A stretch of DNA of 57,701 nt from Sphingobium cloacae (lineage in GTDB: Bacteria > Pseudomonadota > Alphaproteobacteria > Sphingomonadales > Sphingomonadaceae), in NCBI RefSeq assembly GCF_002355855.1, contig NZ_AP017659.1:1-57701 (forward strand), written 5' to 3'. Below are positions 25,616-33,613 of this stretch, one piece after another. The translations under genes and the position numbers were made by a program. How positions within the stretch are numbered: the first letter of the stretch is position 1; each line of letters opens with the position of its first letter. The notes below the pieces were generated by a model. The model did no database searches, was not told the DNA's origin, and saw only the letters and a list, made by a program, of their open reading frames with translations.

Positions 25616-25850
25616 CGAAGCTCATCCCGACGCAACCGAAAGGGGCAATGCGGAATTGGCCTATCGGCCAATGCGCCTTCAATCCGTGCCGGCTAACGCC
25701 GTCACCAGAGCGGCCTATCGGCCGCAGGGCTTCCGAGAGAAGCCAAGCGAAACCGGCGGTGTGTGCCTTTCAGCGTTTCGCCAGCGGAGAGGGCGGTAAG
25801 GCGCTACTTCAAAGCTCACCGTTCGATCTCCCGGGAACGGGTCAGTCCGA

Positions 25851-26757
25851 TCATGCCGGATCGAACAGACCGGCGAACTCGCGCTGGTCATAGTAGCGGA
25901 CCTTGCTGGCCCAGAGCGGGCGTTCGCCCTGGCGCAGCAGCAGGAGGGTGTCGGCCGGCATCCGCATGATTTCGTCGGGCGTGACGAGCCGCCGCGCCGT
26001 GACATGCGTGCTGACGCTTTCCGAGGGGCCGGCGCGATTGTCACCCCAGCCAGTGCGCGCGACGTGCTGAGGGTCGCATATTCCAGCGTCGTGTCGCCGA
26101 TCGTGCGGGAGAGCATGTCAGCGGTAGCGTGGTCATTGACCCCGAACGTCTGGATCACGCCGGCATTGGACAGGAAGGTGCCGGCGCGCTCGCCATAGAG
26201 AGCGCGGAGCTGGTGCATGTCCTGGAGGATCGGCCAGAGCTGGAGGCCATAGCCGGCCATCAGCCCCATCGCGCGCTCCACCGGCTCCAGTCGGCCGAGG
26301 GCGGCGAACTCATCGAGCAGGAACAGCACGGGGCGTTCCGGGCGGGCAGGGGAGCGCGCCATGTCAGTGACGGCTTGCGCGACCAGCAGCCGCAGCCAGC
26401 GCGCATAGGTATAGAGCCGGTCGGGCGGCAGGCACAGGAACACGGTGCCGGGCCGCTCCTTCAGGTCCGCGAACCGGAAATCGGACGCCGACGTGCTTTC
26501 GACCAGGCGTGGGCTGTCGAGAAAGTGAGTGTGACGCTGCGCCGACGACAGCACGCCGGCGGCCTCGCGATCGGACTTGCCGAGCTGGCGGTTGGCGGCG
26601 CGCGCGATCAGGCCATGCGCGCCGGTGCTGGCCTGCATGTCCGCCAGCAGTGCGGCGAAGCCGGCGGGATCGCGGGTGAGCTTGTCGCGCACCGTGGCGA
26701 GCGTCGCTTGGGACACGGGCTCATGGACGACGGTGTGCAGGATGGCCCTTATGCATT
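25851..26757 (-). pseudogene. VirD4/TraG-type coupling protein, C-terminal relic
   Basis: About 300 C-terminal residues of a conjugation coupling ATPase. GLIARAANRQLGKSDREAAGVL leads to VLFLLDEFAALGRLEPVERAMG, the Walker B region, then WPILQDMHQL and FLSNAGVIQTFGVND. Near 26055 the frame breaks (one base missing); the other frame continues with GDNRAGPSESV and ends SKVRYYDQREFAGLFDPA. The N-terminal half with membrane helices and Walker A is absent; the match ends near 26757. A related fragment lies at 56148-56885. Confidence 0.88.
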
Positions 26758-26803
26758 AATCGGACACAGATTCACGGTAGGCGTCAGCGTCAGTGGAAGG
26801 GGA

Positions 26804-27319
26804 CTATTTCCGCAGGTCTTCGATGCCGAGTTCGCGCCACATCCAGGTGAAATCGTAGGTTGCCATCGGGTCGTTCGGTTCGGGGTGAGCGCTGCTACGG
26901 TTTTCGAGATGCTTGAGCCACCCAGCTACTCGATAACGGCCTGCGGCCGTTCGAACGGCCGCACGTGGGCTGATGTCCCCAAGCATTCCAACGGGTTCAT
27001 CGAGCGTCGCGCGGTACTGGCGGTCGAGCATGGCATGAACGAGCGGGGTTGCCACCTCTGGCGCAATGGCCGGTGCCGGTTCGGATGTTGTCAGTCCCTC
27101 GGCCCGCGCGGCCATGGCCTGTTCGATCGTCTCGATCGTGGTCAGCGGCGAGCCGACCAACCCGGCGAGCGCATCGGTGATGAGCGCGGTACCGCGTTTC
27201 GCCCGCTCGGCCGAGGTGACGGCGAGAACCAGAGCCCGGCCTTTCAATTCGACATTGCCGAGCACCGGGGTGCCGTTCGCCATCGTCACACCCCACGCCA
27301 TACGGCCAGTGCTTCTCGC
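26804..27319 (-). pseudogene. C-terminal fragment of an unknown plasmid protein, cut by IS6100
   Basis: The fragment reads GTPVLGNVELKGRALVLAV ... SPRAAVRTAAGRYRVAGWL ... MATYDFTWMWRELGI. Its last part closely resembles the end of the gene at 40793-42163 (TPRALARTKAGRAKVADWL, MATYDFTWMWQELGL), which shows that some 270 N-terminal residues are missing here. The break coincides with the IS6100 end at 27320. No function is recognised. Confidence 0.65.
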
Positions 27320-28199
27320 GGCTCTGTTGCAAAGATTGGCGGCAGTCAGAGGTAGGCTGTCGCTCTGCGCCGATCAGGCGGCTGCTGCGAAATGGTGGTT
27401 GAGCATGCCCATGGCCTCCGTCAGCGCCGAGGGCCCAATGCCAAAAGCTCTCTCCACAAGGCGCACCTCGCCCCTGATGCCGGGCTGCAGGCACCAGGGG
27501 CGAGCCTGTCCTTTGCGCAGGGCTCGCATGACTTCGAATCCCTTGATCGTGGCATAGGCCGTGGGGATCGATTTGAAACCGCGCACCGGCTTGATCAGTA
27601 TCTTGAGCTTTCCGTGATCGGCCTCGATCACGTTATTGAGATACTTCACCTGCCGGTGGGCCGTCTCCCGGTCCAGCTTTCCTTCGCGCTTCAATTCGGT
27701 GATCGCTGCACCATAGCTCGGCGCTTTGTCGGTATTGAGCGTGGCAGGCTTTTCCCAGTGCTTCAGGCCTCGCAGGGCCTTGCCCAGGAACCGCTTCGCT
27801 GCCTTGGCGCTGCGGGTCGGCGACAGGTAGAAATCGATCGTGTCGCCCCGCTTGTCGACTGCCCGGTACAGGTAGGTCCACTTGCCCCGCACCTTGACGT
27901 AGGTTTCATCCAGGCGCCAGCTCGGATCAAAGCCACGCCGCCAGAACCAGCGCAGCCGCTTCTCCATCTCCGGGGCGTAGCACTGGACCCAGCGATAGAT
28001 CGTCGTATGGTCGACCGAAATGCCGCGTTCCGCCAGCATTTCCTCAAGGTCGCGATAGCTGATCGGATAGCGACAATACCAGCGCACCGCCCACAGGATC
28101 ACATCACCCTGGAAATGGCGCCACTTGAAATCCGTCATCGTTCCGTCCGTCCAATCTCCGCCAAGCATGCTCAAGCTTCACGATTTTTGCAACAGAGCC
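27320..28199 (-). mobile_element. IS6100 (IS6 family, 880 bp)
   Basis: Both ends read inward GGCTCTGTTGCAAA, and the length of 880 bp equals that of IS6100. The flanking octamers differ (CTTCTCGC left, CTCACGAC right), so no target duplication is visible. IS6100 is frequent next to catabolic genes in sphingomonads. It truncates the gene to its left. Confidence 0.93.
27374..28168 (-). CDS. tnpA: IS6100 transposase
   Basis: A DDE transposase of 264 residues from MLGGDWTDG; an ATG 30 bp downstream (MTDFKWRHFQGDV) is an alternative. It contains RYPISYRDLEEMLAERG (helix-turn-helix), WRLDETYVKVRGKW with the first Asp, LNTDKAPSYG with the second, and NNVIEADHGKLK with the catalytic Glu. The sequence agrees with the IS6100 transposase as remembered. 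The frame is intact. Confidence 0.95.
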   Translation of the reverse strand: MLGGDWTDGTMTDFKWRHFQGDVILWAVRWYCRYPISYRDLEEMLAERGISVDHTTIYRWVQCYAPEMEKRLRWFWRRGFDPSWRLDETYVKVRGKWTYLYRAVDKRGDTIDFYLSPTRSAKAAKRFLGKALRGLKHWEKPATLNTDKAPSYGAAITELKREGKLDRETAHRQVKYLNNVIEADHGKLKILIKPVRGFKSIPTAYATIKGFEVMRALRKGQARPWCLQPGIRGEVRLVERAFGIGPSALTEAMGMLNHHFAAAA

Positions 28200-28266
28200 C
28201 TCACGACGCGCCTCGCTCCTCAGCCGCGCTTGTAGCCCACCTTATAAAGAACGGTCAAATCTGCTT

Positions 28267-28290
28267 ATGTGATAACTGCAATTATCACAT
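28267..28290. promoter_or_regulatory. Palindromic operator upstream of the 28351 gene
   Basis: ATGTGATAA (28267-28275) and its exact complement TTATCACAT (28282-28290) are separated by 6 bp. It lies 60 bp before the next gene start and looks like a dimeric regulator site. Confidence 0.65.
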
Positions 28291-28350
28291 GTTCGTTCAC
28301 CAACCACCTGAGTAGTTGTGCAGTGTTTTGGCATTCACTACACATCCGGC

Positions 28351-29517
28351 ATGGAGCGCTTCCATCCCCTCGCCGCCGACACCGACGTCCCACCCGAGGA
28401 GCTCGCCCTCGCGCAAGGCGAATGCGCGCTGGCGCTCGGCCGGCTCGACGGGCTCCTCGCCAGCCTCACCGATATCGAAAAACGGCTGTTCTGCGTAGGG
28501 CTGCTGCGGGAGGTGTTGCTTTCATCCCTGGCGCAAGCGGGATTTGCGGACGCCGAACACCGGTTCAACGCCTGGTTCGCCGGGCTCGACCGCGGCCCCC
28601 AAGAGACACCCCTCACCGGCTGCTCCGCCTATGCCGTGGTCCGCGCCCTGCTCGGCGAACTCAGCCGTCATCCGTGGGAACCGCTCGCCGATGCCGCGCA
28701 GACCATCGCTCTGGCCGCTCGCTTCGGGGCCGACCGCCCGATGCAAGCCGAAGACGCGCTGGCGGAGGAAGCGATCGGCAGGGCGATCACGCTAATGAAA
28801 CAGGCCGGCGCGGATGACGAGACCCCCCTGCCCTTCGCGGGTCTGGCCCGCCTGCACGCGCTGCTGCGCGCCGATCCGCGGTTCGCGCCGCTGGAGCGCG
28901 CGGTGCAAATCCGTTCGTTTGGGAACCGCGCGGTGGCGATCGAGCAGGCCGCCACGCGCACCCCGCTCTGGGCGGTCGATGCCGCGCTGGGGCGGCTGCT
29001 GACCGCGTCCGGCGCGTGGGCCCGCGCCCTCCCCTGCCCCGGCGCGGTGACGGCGCAAACGCTGCAGCCGCAGCTCTGGCCGGGCGAACGCGCCATGCTG
29101 GCGGCCCGCAGCCTCCAGCGCAGCGTGACCCGGCTTGCCGAGCTGGTCGCGCAAGCGCGGCGGCGCGCGGTGCTGATGCGCGAGCAGTTGGGGCACCTGC
29201 GCTCGAGCGCGCGGGCACCGCAGGTGTGGATCCTGCTCGCTGGTTTTGCGCCACTCGGGCTCGATCAGATCACCTGGGCGTTCGGGATCAGTCGGCGCGG
29301 CACCTATGCGATCGGCGACGCCCTTGTGGCGGCGCGCATGGCACGGCGGGAGACGGTCAAGGGGAAGGCCCTGCTGGTCGTCGAAGAACCGGGAAGGGAT
29401 GGGCAGCCGGCGTCTTTGGACCAGGCTACCGCCCTCCCCCATGCGGCTCTTGCCGAGTTCGACGCGGCGATGGGTGAGATCGACCGGCTGCTCGCCGGCA
29501 GTTCTGGCCATCCCTGA
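28351..29517 (+). CDS. Unknown protein with a possible C-terminal winged-helix region
   Basis: A 388-residue Ala/Leu-rich, mainly helical, soluble-looking protein that I do not recognise. The ATG at 28351 (MERFHPLAADTD) is preferred to the upstream TTG/GTG codons. The middle has PLTGCSAYAVVRALLGELSRHPW; a basic helix (ELVAQARRRAVLMREQLGHL) precedes WILLAGFAPLGLDQITWAFG and ISRRGTYAIGDALVAARM, which could be a DNA-binding helix-turn-helix followed by a wing. There are no membrane segments or signal peptide. A palindromic operator lies upstream and a toxin-antitoxin pair follows after 96 bp. It could be a plasmid regulator, but that is a guess. Confidence 0.6.
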   Translation: MERFHPLAADTDVPPEELALAQGECALALGRLDGLLASLTDIEKRLFCVGLLREVLLSSLAQAGFADAEHRFNAWFAGLDRGPQETPLTGCSAYAVVRALLGELSRHPWEPLADAAQTIALAARFGADRPMQAEDALAEEAIGRAITLMKQAGADDETPLPFAGLARLHALLRADPRFAPLERAVQIRSFGNRAVAIEQAATRTPLWAVDAALGRLLTASGAWARALPCPGAVTAQTLQPQLWPGERAMLAARSLQRSVTRLAELVAQARRRAVLMREQLGHLRSSARAPQVWILLAGFAPLGLDQITWAFGISRRGTYAIGDALVAARMARRETVKGKALLVVEEPGRDGQPASLDQATALPHAALAEFDAAMGEIDRLLAGSSGHP

Positions 29518-29561
29518 CGCGGCATCGCGCGCATTCGGCGTGTATGAAAACTGATCTCTTC

Positions 29562-29589
29562 TTGACGTTATGTACAGATATCATACATA
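29562..29589 (+). promoter_or_regulatory. Promoter and operator of the Xre/RES module
   Basis: TTGACG (29562-29567) and TACATA (29584-29589), 16 bp apart, form a sigma-70-like promoter. The same stretch is an imperfect palindrome, with TATGTA (29569-29574) and TACATA at the ends around GATATC. This is the autoregulation layout typical of toxin-antitoxin operons. AAGGAG at 29601 is the ribosome-binding site. Confidence 0.7.
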
Positions 29590-29613
29590 GACAGAGAAAG
29601 AAGGAGATGGCCA

Positions 29614-30012
29614 ATGGCCACAACTGCCCATTCCGGCGTCCCCGCCAAAGCGCCCAGCCGCAAGGATCTGAGCGGTCCGGCGCTGCGCACCTTTTTCCGC
29701 ATTGCCGACGCCTGGGACCTCAAGGAAGCCGAGCAGATGAAGCTTCTCGGGCTCGACAGCCGCTCGACCTTCCAGACCTGGAAGCGCGGCGCGGTCGCGG
29801 CGATTCCCAAGGATGCGCTGGAGCGCATCTCCTATGTCATGGGGATCTACAAGGGGCTGAAGATGCTCCTGCCCCGTACCGCCAACGAATGGGTACGCAA
29901 ACCCAATGAGGCGCCGCTGTTCGCCGGACGCCCGGCGATCGAGCGGATGGCCTCGGGCAATGTCGCCGATCTCTACGTGGTGCGTCAATATATCGACGCG
30001 CAGCGCGGCTGA
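29614..30012 (+). CDS. Xre/MbcA/ParS-type antitoxin
   Basis: A 132-residue antitoxin partner of a RES-domain toxin. The N-terminal Xre-like helix-turn-helix (ADAWDLKEAEQMKLLGLDSRS, then FQTWKRG) is followed by the toxin-binding domain (LERISYVMGIYKGLKMLL ... APLFAGRPAIERMASGNVADLYVVRQYIDAQRG). It overlaps the toxin gene in TGATG, so both are co-translated. It probably represses its own promoter at 29562-29589. The frame is intact. Confidence 0.88.
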   Translation: MATTAHSGVPAKAPSRKDLSGPALRTFFRIADAWDLKEAEQMKLLGLDSRSTFQTWKRGAVAAIPKDALERISYVMGIYKGLKMLLPRTANEWVRKPNEAPLFAGRPAIERMASGNVADLYVVRQYIDAQRG

Positions 30013-30695
30013 TGGATGCCATTGCGACGACGCAAGTGCGGTGGCAACCGTGCTACCGGATCGTCGCAAGCCGGTTCCCGCCCATATCGCTGTTTGAGGA
30101 TGTCGCGGATCCGGCCGACCTGGAAGCGGTCTATGCGATCGAGGCGATGACCAACGACCGGCTTCGCGACGAGGTCGGGGACCTCGCCCTCGTCCCACCG
30201 GAGGACCGCGTATCGGGACCCGGAACATCGGCGATCATGGCAGCGTTCACCCACCTAAATCCCGATGGCAGCCGGTTCTGTGACGGCAGTTTCGGGCTGT
30301 TCTACGCTGCCAGCACCATCGAGACTGCGGTTGCCGAGACGCGCCATCACCGAACCCGCTTCATGGCGTACACCCACGAACCGGCGCAGGAACTCGACAT
30401 GCGCGTCTACGCGGTCGACCTGGACGCCATGCTCCACGATATTCGCGGCCTGCGCGATGAACGCCCTGCCCTCTACGCCCCGGACAGCTATGCCGCCGGC
30501 CAGGCGCTTGGCCGGCACCTGCGTGAGCAAGGTTCGGATGGCATCGTGTACCAAAGCGTGCGCGACGCCGACGGCGAGTGCGCCGCGGTGTTCCGCCCTC
30601 GCCTACTCGCCAACAGCCGACAGGAGCGGCACCTGTGCTACGTTTGGGATGGCCGGGCGATTGTCACCGTCTACGAGAAGAAGACATTCGCCTAA
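30012..30695 (+). CDS. RES-domain toxin
   Basis: A 227-residue protein with the RES family core: YRIVASRFPPISLFEDVADPADL (Arg), FCDGSFGLFYAASTIETAVAETRHHR (Tyr and Glu) and the late DGIVYQSVRDADGECAAVF (Ser). RES toxins of Xre-RES systems, such as MbcT, degrade NAD+ and stop growth. It is the second gene of the operon, after its antitoxin. The conserved R-E-S residues are all visible, so the toxin is probably active. Confidence 0.9.
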   Translation: MDAIATTQVRWQPCYRIVASRFPPISLFEDVADPADLEAVYAIEAMTNDRLRDEVGDLALVPPEDRVSGPGTSAIMAAFTHLNPDGSRFCDGSFGLFYAASTIETAVAETRHHRTRFMAYTHEPAQELDMRVYAVDLDAMLHDIRGLRDERPALYAPDSYAAGQALGRHLREQGSDGIVYQSVRDADGECAAVFRPRLLANSRQERHLCYVWDGRAIVTVYEKKTFA

Positions 30696-30739
30696 AGGTC
30701 CTGCGGACAAGCTAACCTTTCGGCCTTGAGTGACGCCTG

Positions 30740-31111
30740 TCAGGAATAGACCCCGGCAGCCATACGATCGAGATCTTCCATGACGATATCGATATCGCCA
30801 TTCGCAACCAATTCCGCGGCCGTTTTCCCAACTCCAGAAATGGGTTGATGCTTGAACCAGATAACCGCCTTGCCTTCTTCGCCTGCAAGTTCTGCCGCTC
30901 GCGTTATAACTCGGGCTATTTCCTCCAGTTTAATCTGCACGGTCGGGGCGGAGGGATACAGAGTCATGGCCTTAGGATCCAGGCGAGCAACGCGAGCCAA
31001 ATGCGCCATGGAGAAGCGCAGGCGCTCCGCCAGACGACGGGGCGAGATGATCTCATTCTCGCGAATGTCATCCTGGAAGGCTGCAGTCATAGGGCAGTCC
31101 ATATTCAACAT
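30740..31111 (-). CDS. Orphan MbcA/Xre-like antitoxin
   Basis: A 123-residue protein whose C-terminal half (VIWFKHQPISGVGKTAAELVANG ... VMEDLDRMAAGVYS) is the MbcA/ParS toxin-binding domain. The N-terminal part (ISPRRLAERLRFSMAHLARVARLD) looks like a helix-turn-helix. No toxin gene adjoins it: the RES toxin ends 44 bp away on the other strand and already has its own antitoxin. It may be a decoy, a regulator or a remnant. Several in-frame starts exist near 31111-31084. Confidence 0.7.
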   Translation of the reverse strand: MLNMDCPMTAAFQDDIRENEIISPRRLAERLRFSMAHLARVARLDPKAMTLYPSAPTVQIKLEEIARVITRAAELAGEEGKAVIWFKHQPISGVGKTAAELVANGDIDIVMEDLDRMAAGVYS

Positions 31112-31154
31112 GTGAAGACAAAACTCTCACGTCTCAGAACCGCTGAAGATTGTC

Positions 31155-32171
31155 CTAGCTCCAATGCTGATCGAGCAGCGCTTTCAACGCGGCCTCCGCT
31201 TCAGCCCGCGTACCACCGGCATGCGGGAGCAAGGTAAGTTTGAGACCCTTACGATCCACCGCCTCCACTTTCAGCAATGGTTTCCCCCCTTCGGACACGA
31301 TCGTTTCCGGCTTTCCTGACTTCTTGGGGGATCCTGACCTCTTGGGGGGATCGGCGGCCAGAGCGAGCGCGCGTATGATATCGGGGACCGGCATCGGTGC
31401 TGCGCGATCGGACTGCACCTGAGCGAGACGTCCCGCCTCGGCGAACACACGCTGCCGCCGATCCTCCGGTTTCAAGAGAGGCTTGATCGCGGTGACATGC
31501 TTGATCCTGAGATCCTGCGGAAGGGCGAAGGCCGCCATCAGTTCCGCCGGCAGCCGGGCAAGGTCGAGATAGCGGCTGAGCCAGCTTTCCGTGACATTGA
31601 TCCGCTCGGCCATCACCTTCTGGCGCCCCTCATAATAGGCGTCGAGCGCGCGCAGATAGTCGCGCGCGCGCTCCAGATCGGTGAGATCGTCGCGCGCCCG
31701 ATTCTCGAGGTCAGCGAGACGGAAGGCCTCCTCGTCGGTAAGGCTACGGATATCGACGAGAAAGCGGAAATCCGGATAGTTGTGGGCGCGCAGCCAACTG
31801 ATCGTCCAATGCCGGCGCGCGCCGCAAATCACCTCGAAATCGAAGGCAGGATCGTCCTTCACGCGGCGAACGATGGCGGGCATTTCTTGCTTGCCCTGCG
31901 CCTTGATGCTCTCGATGAGGTCGGCGCACCGCTCCTCATTGAGGAGCGCATATTCGCGGTTATGCCCCGCCCACATTCGGCAGCGCGCGGGATCGACAAG
32001 CTCATGGGTGCGCGAGACGACGCTGCCCGTCGCCAATTCGGCAAGCCGGCTTTCCCGGCCCGCCAGCACGCTCGCACCGATGCCAGGGCGCCGCGCCGCT
32101 GGGGCTTGCGCCCCCGGGTCGATTCCGGCGACCAGATCAGCCGCGAAGTTGGCGTTCTTCTTGCTCATCAT
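31155..32171 (-). CDS. parB: ParB/RepB-type centromere-binding protein of the second replicon
   Basis: A 338-residue ParB. The nuclease-like domain shows CADLIESIKAQGKQEMPAIV and FEVICGARRHWTISWLRAH; the helix-turn-helix lies in VMAERINVTESWLSRYLDLARL. The C-terminal part includes DPPKRSGSPKKSGKPE, encoded by two tandem copies of the replicon's 16-bp iteron. Read with the preceding parA it forms a parA-parB operon on the minus strand, with a palindrome between the two genes. It should bind the GCACCGGTGC palindromes at 32189 and 33587. Confidence 0.9.
   Translation of the reverse strand: MMSKKNANFAADLVAGIDPGAQAPAARRPGIGASVLAGRESRLAELATGSVVSRTHELVDPARCRMWAGHNREYALLNEERCADLIESIKAQGKQEMPAIVRRVKDDPAFDFEVICGARRHWTISWLRAHNYPDFRFLVDIRSLTDEEAFRLADLENRARDDLTDLERARDYLRALDAYYEGRQKVMAERINVTESWLSRYLDLARLPAELMAAFALPQDLRIKHVTAIKPLLKPEDRRQRVFAEAGRLAQVQSDRAAPMPVPDIIRALALAADPPKRSGSPKKSGKPETIVSEGGKPLLKVEAVDRKGLKLTLLPHAGGTRAEAEAALKALLDQHWS
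31315..31349 (-). repeat. Two rep iterons embedded in the parB coding sequence
   Basis: CCTGACTTCTTGGGGG (31315-31330) and CCTGACCTCTTGGGGG (31333-31348) are reverse copies, 18 bp apart, of the motif CCCCC-N4-GGTCAGG that forms the array at 34.9-35.1 kb; the first has GT-CAGG variation at one position. Confidence 0.8.
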
Positions 32172-32188
32172 CCACCCCTTCTACCCGG

Positions 32189-32206
32189 AATTGCACCGGT
32201 GCAATT
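32189..32206. promoter_or_regulatory. parS-like palindrome between parA and parB
   Basis: AATTGCACCGGTGCAATT is a perfect 18-bp palindrome located between the end of parA and the start of parB. Its core is repeated at 33587-33612. Candidate ParB-binding centromere site. Confidence 0.8.
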
Positions 32207-32215
32207 TTGCTCGCA

Positions 32216-33457
32216 TCAGGCGAGTCCCTCCTTGCGAAGCCGCGTCAAATGGCTCGGCCACATCGACCGAATGTCGACCTCAATTTCACTGTTCACGCCA
32301 TCAAGATAGGCAAGGCAGCGGTTGCGCACCGTCGAACTGGTGACCGGGCCGTCCAGCTCGTAGACGGTCATCAGCCGCGCCGTTGCATTGTCGATTTCGG
32401 CCGAATCCTTGAGCGGCGTACGGACGATCGCGTGACCGAAAAGGGTCCGCATCAGGTTCAGCAGTTCCTTCTGCATCGACTTATTCTCATCGACCTTGGA
32501 CGCCACAAAGCGCAGGAACTGAAGCGACGGCGCCAAGCCGCGATCGGCCAGCGTCTCTATGGTCTCATCGAGCATGGCGAGGAAGGCCGCCGTCGACGAG
32601 AAGTCCATCACCGTCGGCGGAACCGGCACCACCAGCGCATTGGCCGCGCGCAGCACCGAAAGCGAGATCGCGCCGAGCGCCGGAGGCGGATCGAGAACCA
32701 CCACATCGAACCGATCGGCAATGCTCGCGATGCCTTGCGCCATGCGGTCGATCAGGTTCCCCTGCCCCCGCGCCATGCGCGCTGCGATTTCATATTCCGA
32801 CTGGAACAGCCGCAGATTGGCCGGAACAAGCTCGAGGCCGTCGAAGTGGGTCTTGCGCAGGGCATAGTCGAGCGACTCCATGTCGTCGTGCCGCAGGAAT
32901 GGATAGAGCGTGTCCTCCTCGGTCAGGTCGAGGTCGGGCACATAGCCGAATAGCGTGGTTGCCGACGCTTGGCTGTCGCAATCGATGAGAGCCACCCGGT
33001 AGCCCTTGATCGCGAGATATTGGGCCAGGTGCACCGAAAGAGTCGATTTCCCCACCCCGCCCTTGAAGTTCTGCACCGCGATAACGCAGCAGGGATCGGT
33101 TGCGGCCCGCCAGGGCCGGGTGCCGAACAGTCCGCGCATGTCGTTGAGCTGCGCCAGGGTATAGCCGACACGCCGATTATTCTCGGTTCGCGGAGGCGGC
33201 GGCAAGCGGCCGTCCTTCTCGGCCTCGCGAATGGCCGCCGCGGTTCGGCCGACCAGTTCCGCGGCCTTGCCAATCGGGAACGTCGGCTCGCGCCGCTCGT
33301 CCGCCCGGGCACTCCGCGCGGAGTCGCGGAGCCGCTCGAGGACAGAGCTGGTCCGTTGTGCGAGCGTCGAGACGGACAGCAGGTCCTGCGTGCCCTCAAT
33401 GTCGAGTGATGCAGCCAAGAGAGGCCCCCTTGCGAAACTAGAGGGGGCATAGCTCAA
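32216..33457 (-). CDS. parA: ParA partition ATPase of the second replicon (type Ia)
   Basis: A 413-residue ParA with an N-terminal regulatory domain. Residues 60-110 hold a MerR-like helix-turn-helix (FPIGKAAELVGRTAAAIREAE ... RVGYTLAQLNDM); the ATPase domain follows with the P-loop QNFKGGVGKSTLSVHLAQ, the A' segment LIDCDSQASATTLFGY and Walker B VVVLDPPPALG. The long N-terminus indicates that it also represses its own promoter. It lies just downstream (in its own direction) of the 26-bp palindrome at 33587 and of the rep gene, as in repABC-like units. Confidence 0.93.
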   Translation of the reverse strand: MSYAPSSFARGPLLAASLDIEGTQDLLSVSTLAQRTSSVLERLRDSARSARADERREPTFPIGKAAELVGRTAAAIREAEKDGRLPPPPRTENNRRVGYTLAQLNDMRGLFGTRPWRAATDPCCVIAVQNFKGGVGKSTLSVHLAQYLAIKGYRVALIDCDSQASATTLFGYVPDLDLTEEDTLYPFLRHDDMESLDYALRKTHFDGLELVPANLRLFQSEYEIAARMARGQGNLIDRMAQGIASIADRFDVVVLDPPPALGAISLSVLRAANALVVPVPPTVMDFSSTAAFLAMLDETIETLADRGLAPSLQFLRFVASKVDENKSMQKELLNLMRTLFGHAIVRTPLKDSAEIDNATARLMTVYELDGPVTSSTVRNRCLAYLDGVNSEIEVDIRSMWPSHLTRLRKEGLA

Positions 33458-33561
33458 TTTGCACTTTTAGGTCAATCGAAGGCTGATTTTCGCAAGTCGG
33501 CCCAGCCCGAAGGGCGAAACTTGCCCAATCTGCGCCGCAGACCTTTTGCGCCCCCTCGCAA

Positions 33562-33577
33562 CCTGACCCCTTGGGGG
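33562..33577 (-). repeat. Single rep iteron between parA and rep
   Basis: CCTGACCCCTTGGGGG is a reverse copy of CCCCC-N4-GGTCAGG, 10 bp from the 26-bp palindrome. Confidence 0.7.
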
Positions 33578-33586
33578 CAGTTCACC

Positions 33587-33612
33587 CCGAAATTGCACCG
33601 GTGCAATTTCGG
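33587..33612. promoter_or_regulatory. parS-like 26-bp palindrome between rep and parA
   Basis: A perfect 26-bp palindrome with core AATTGCACCGGTGCAATT, extended on both sides to CCG...CGG. The 18-bp core is identical to the site at 32189. Its place upstream of parA suits both a centromere and an operator. Confidence 0.85.
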
Positions 33613-33613
33613 C

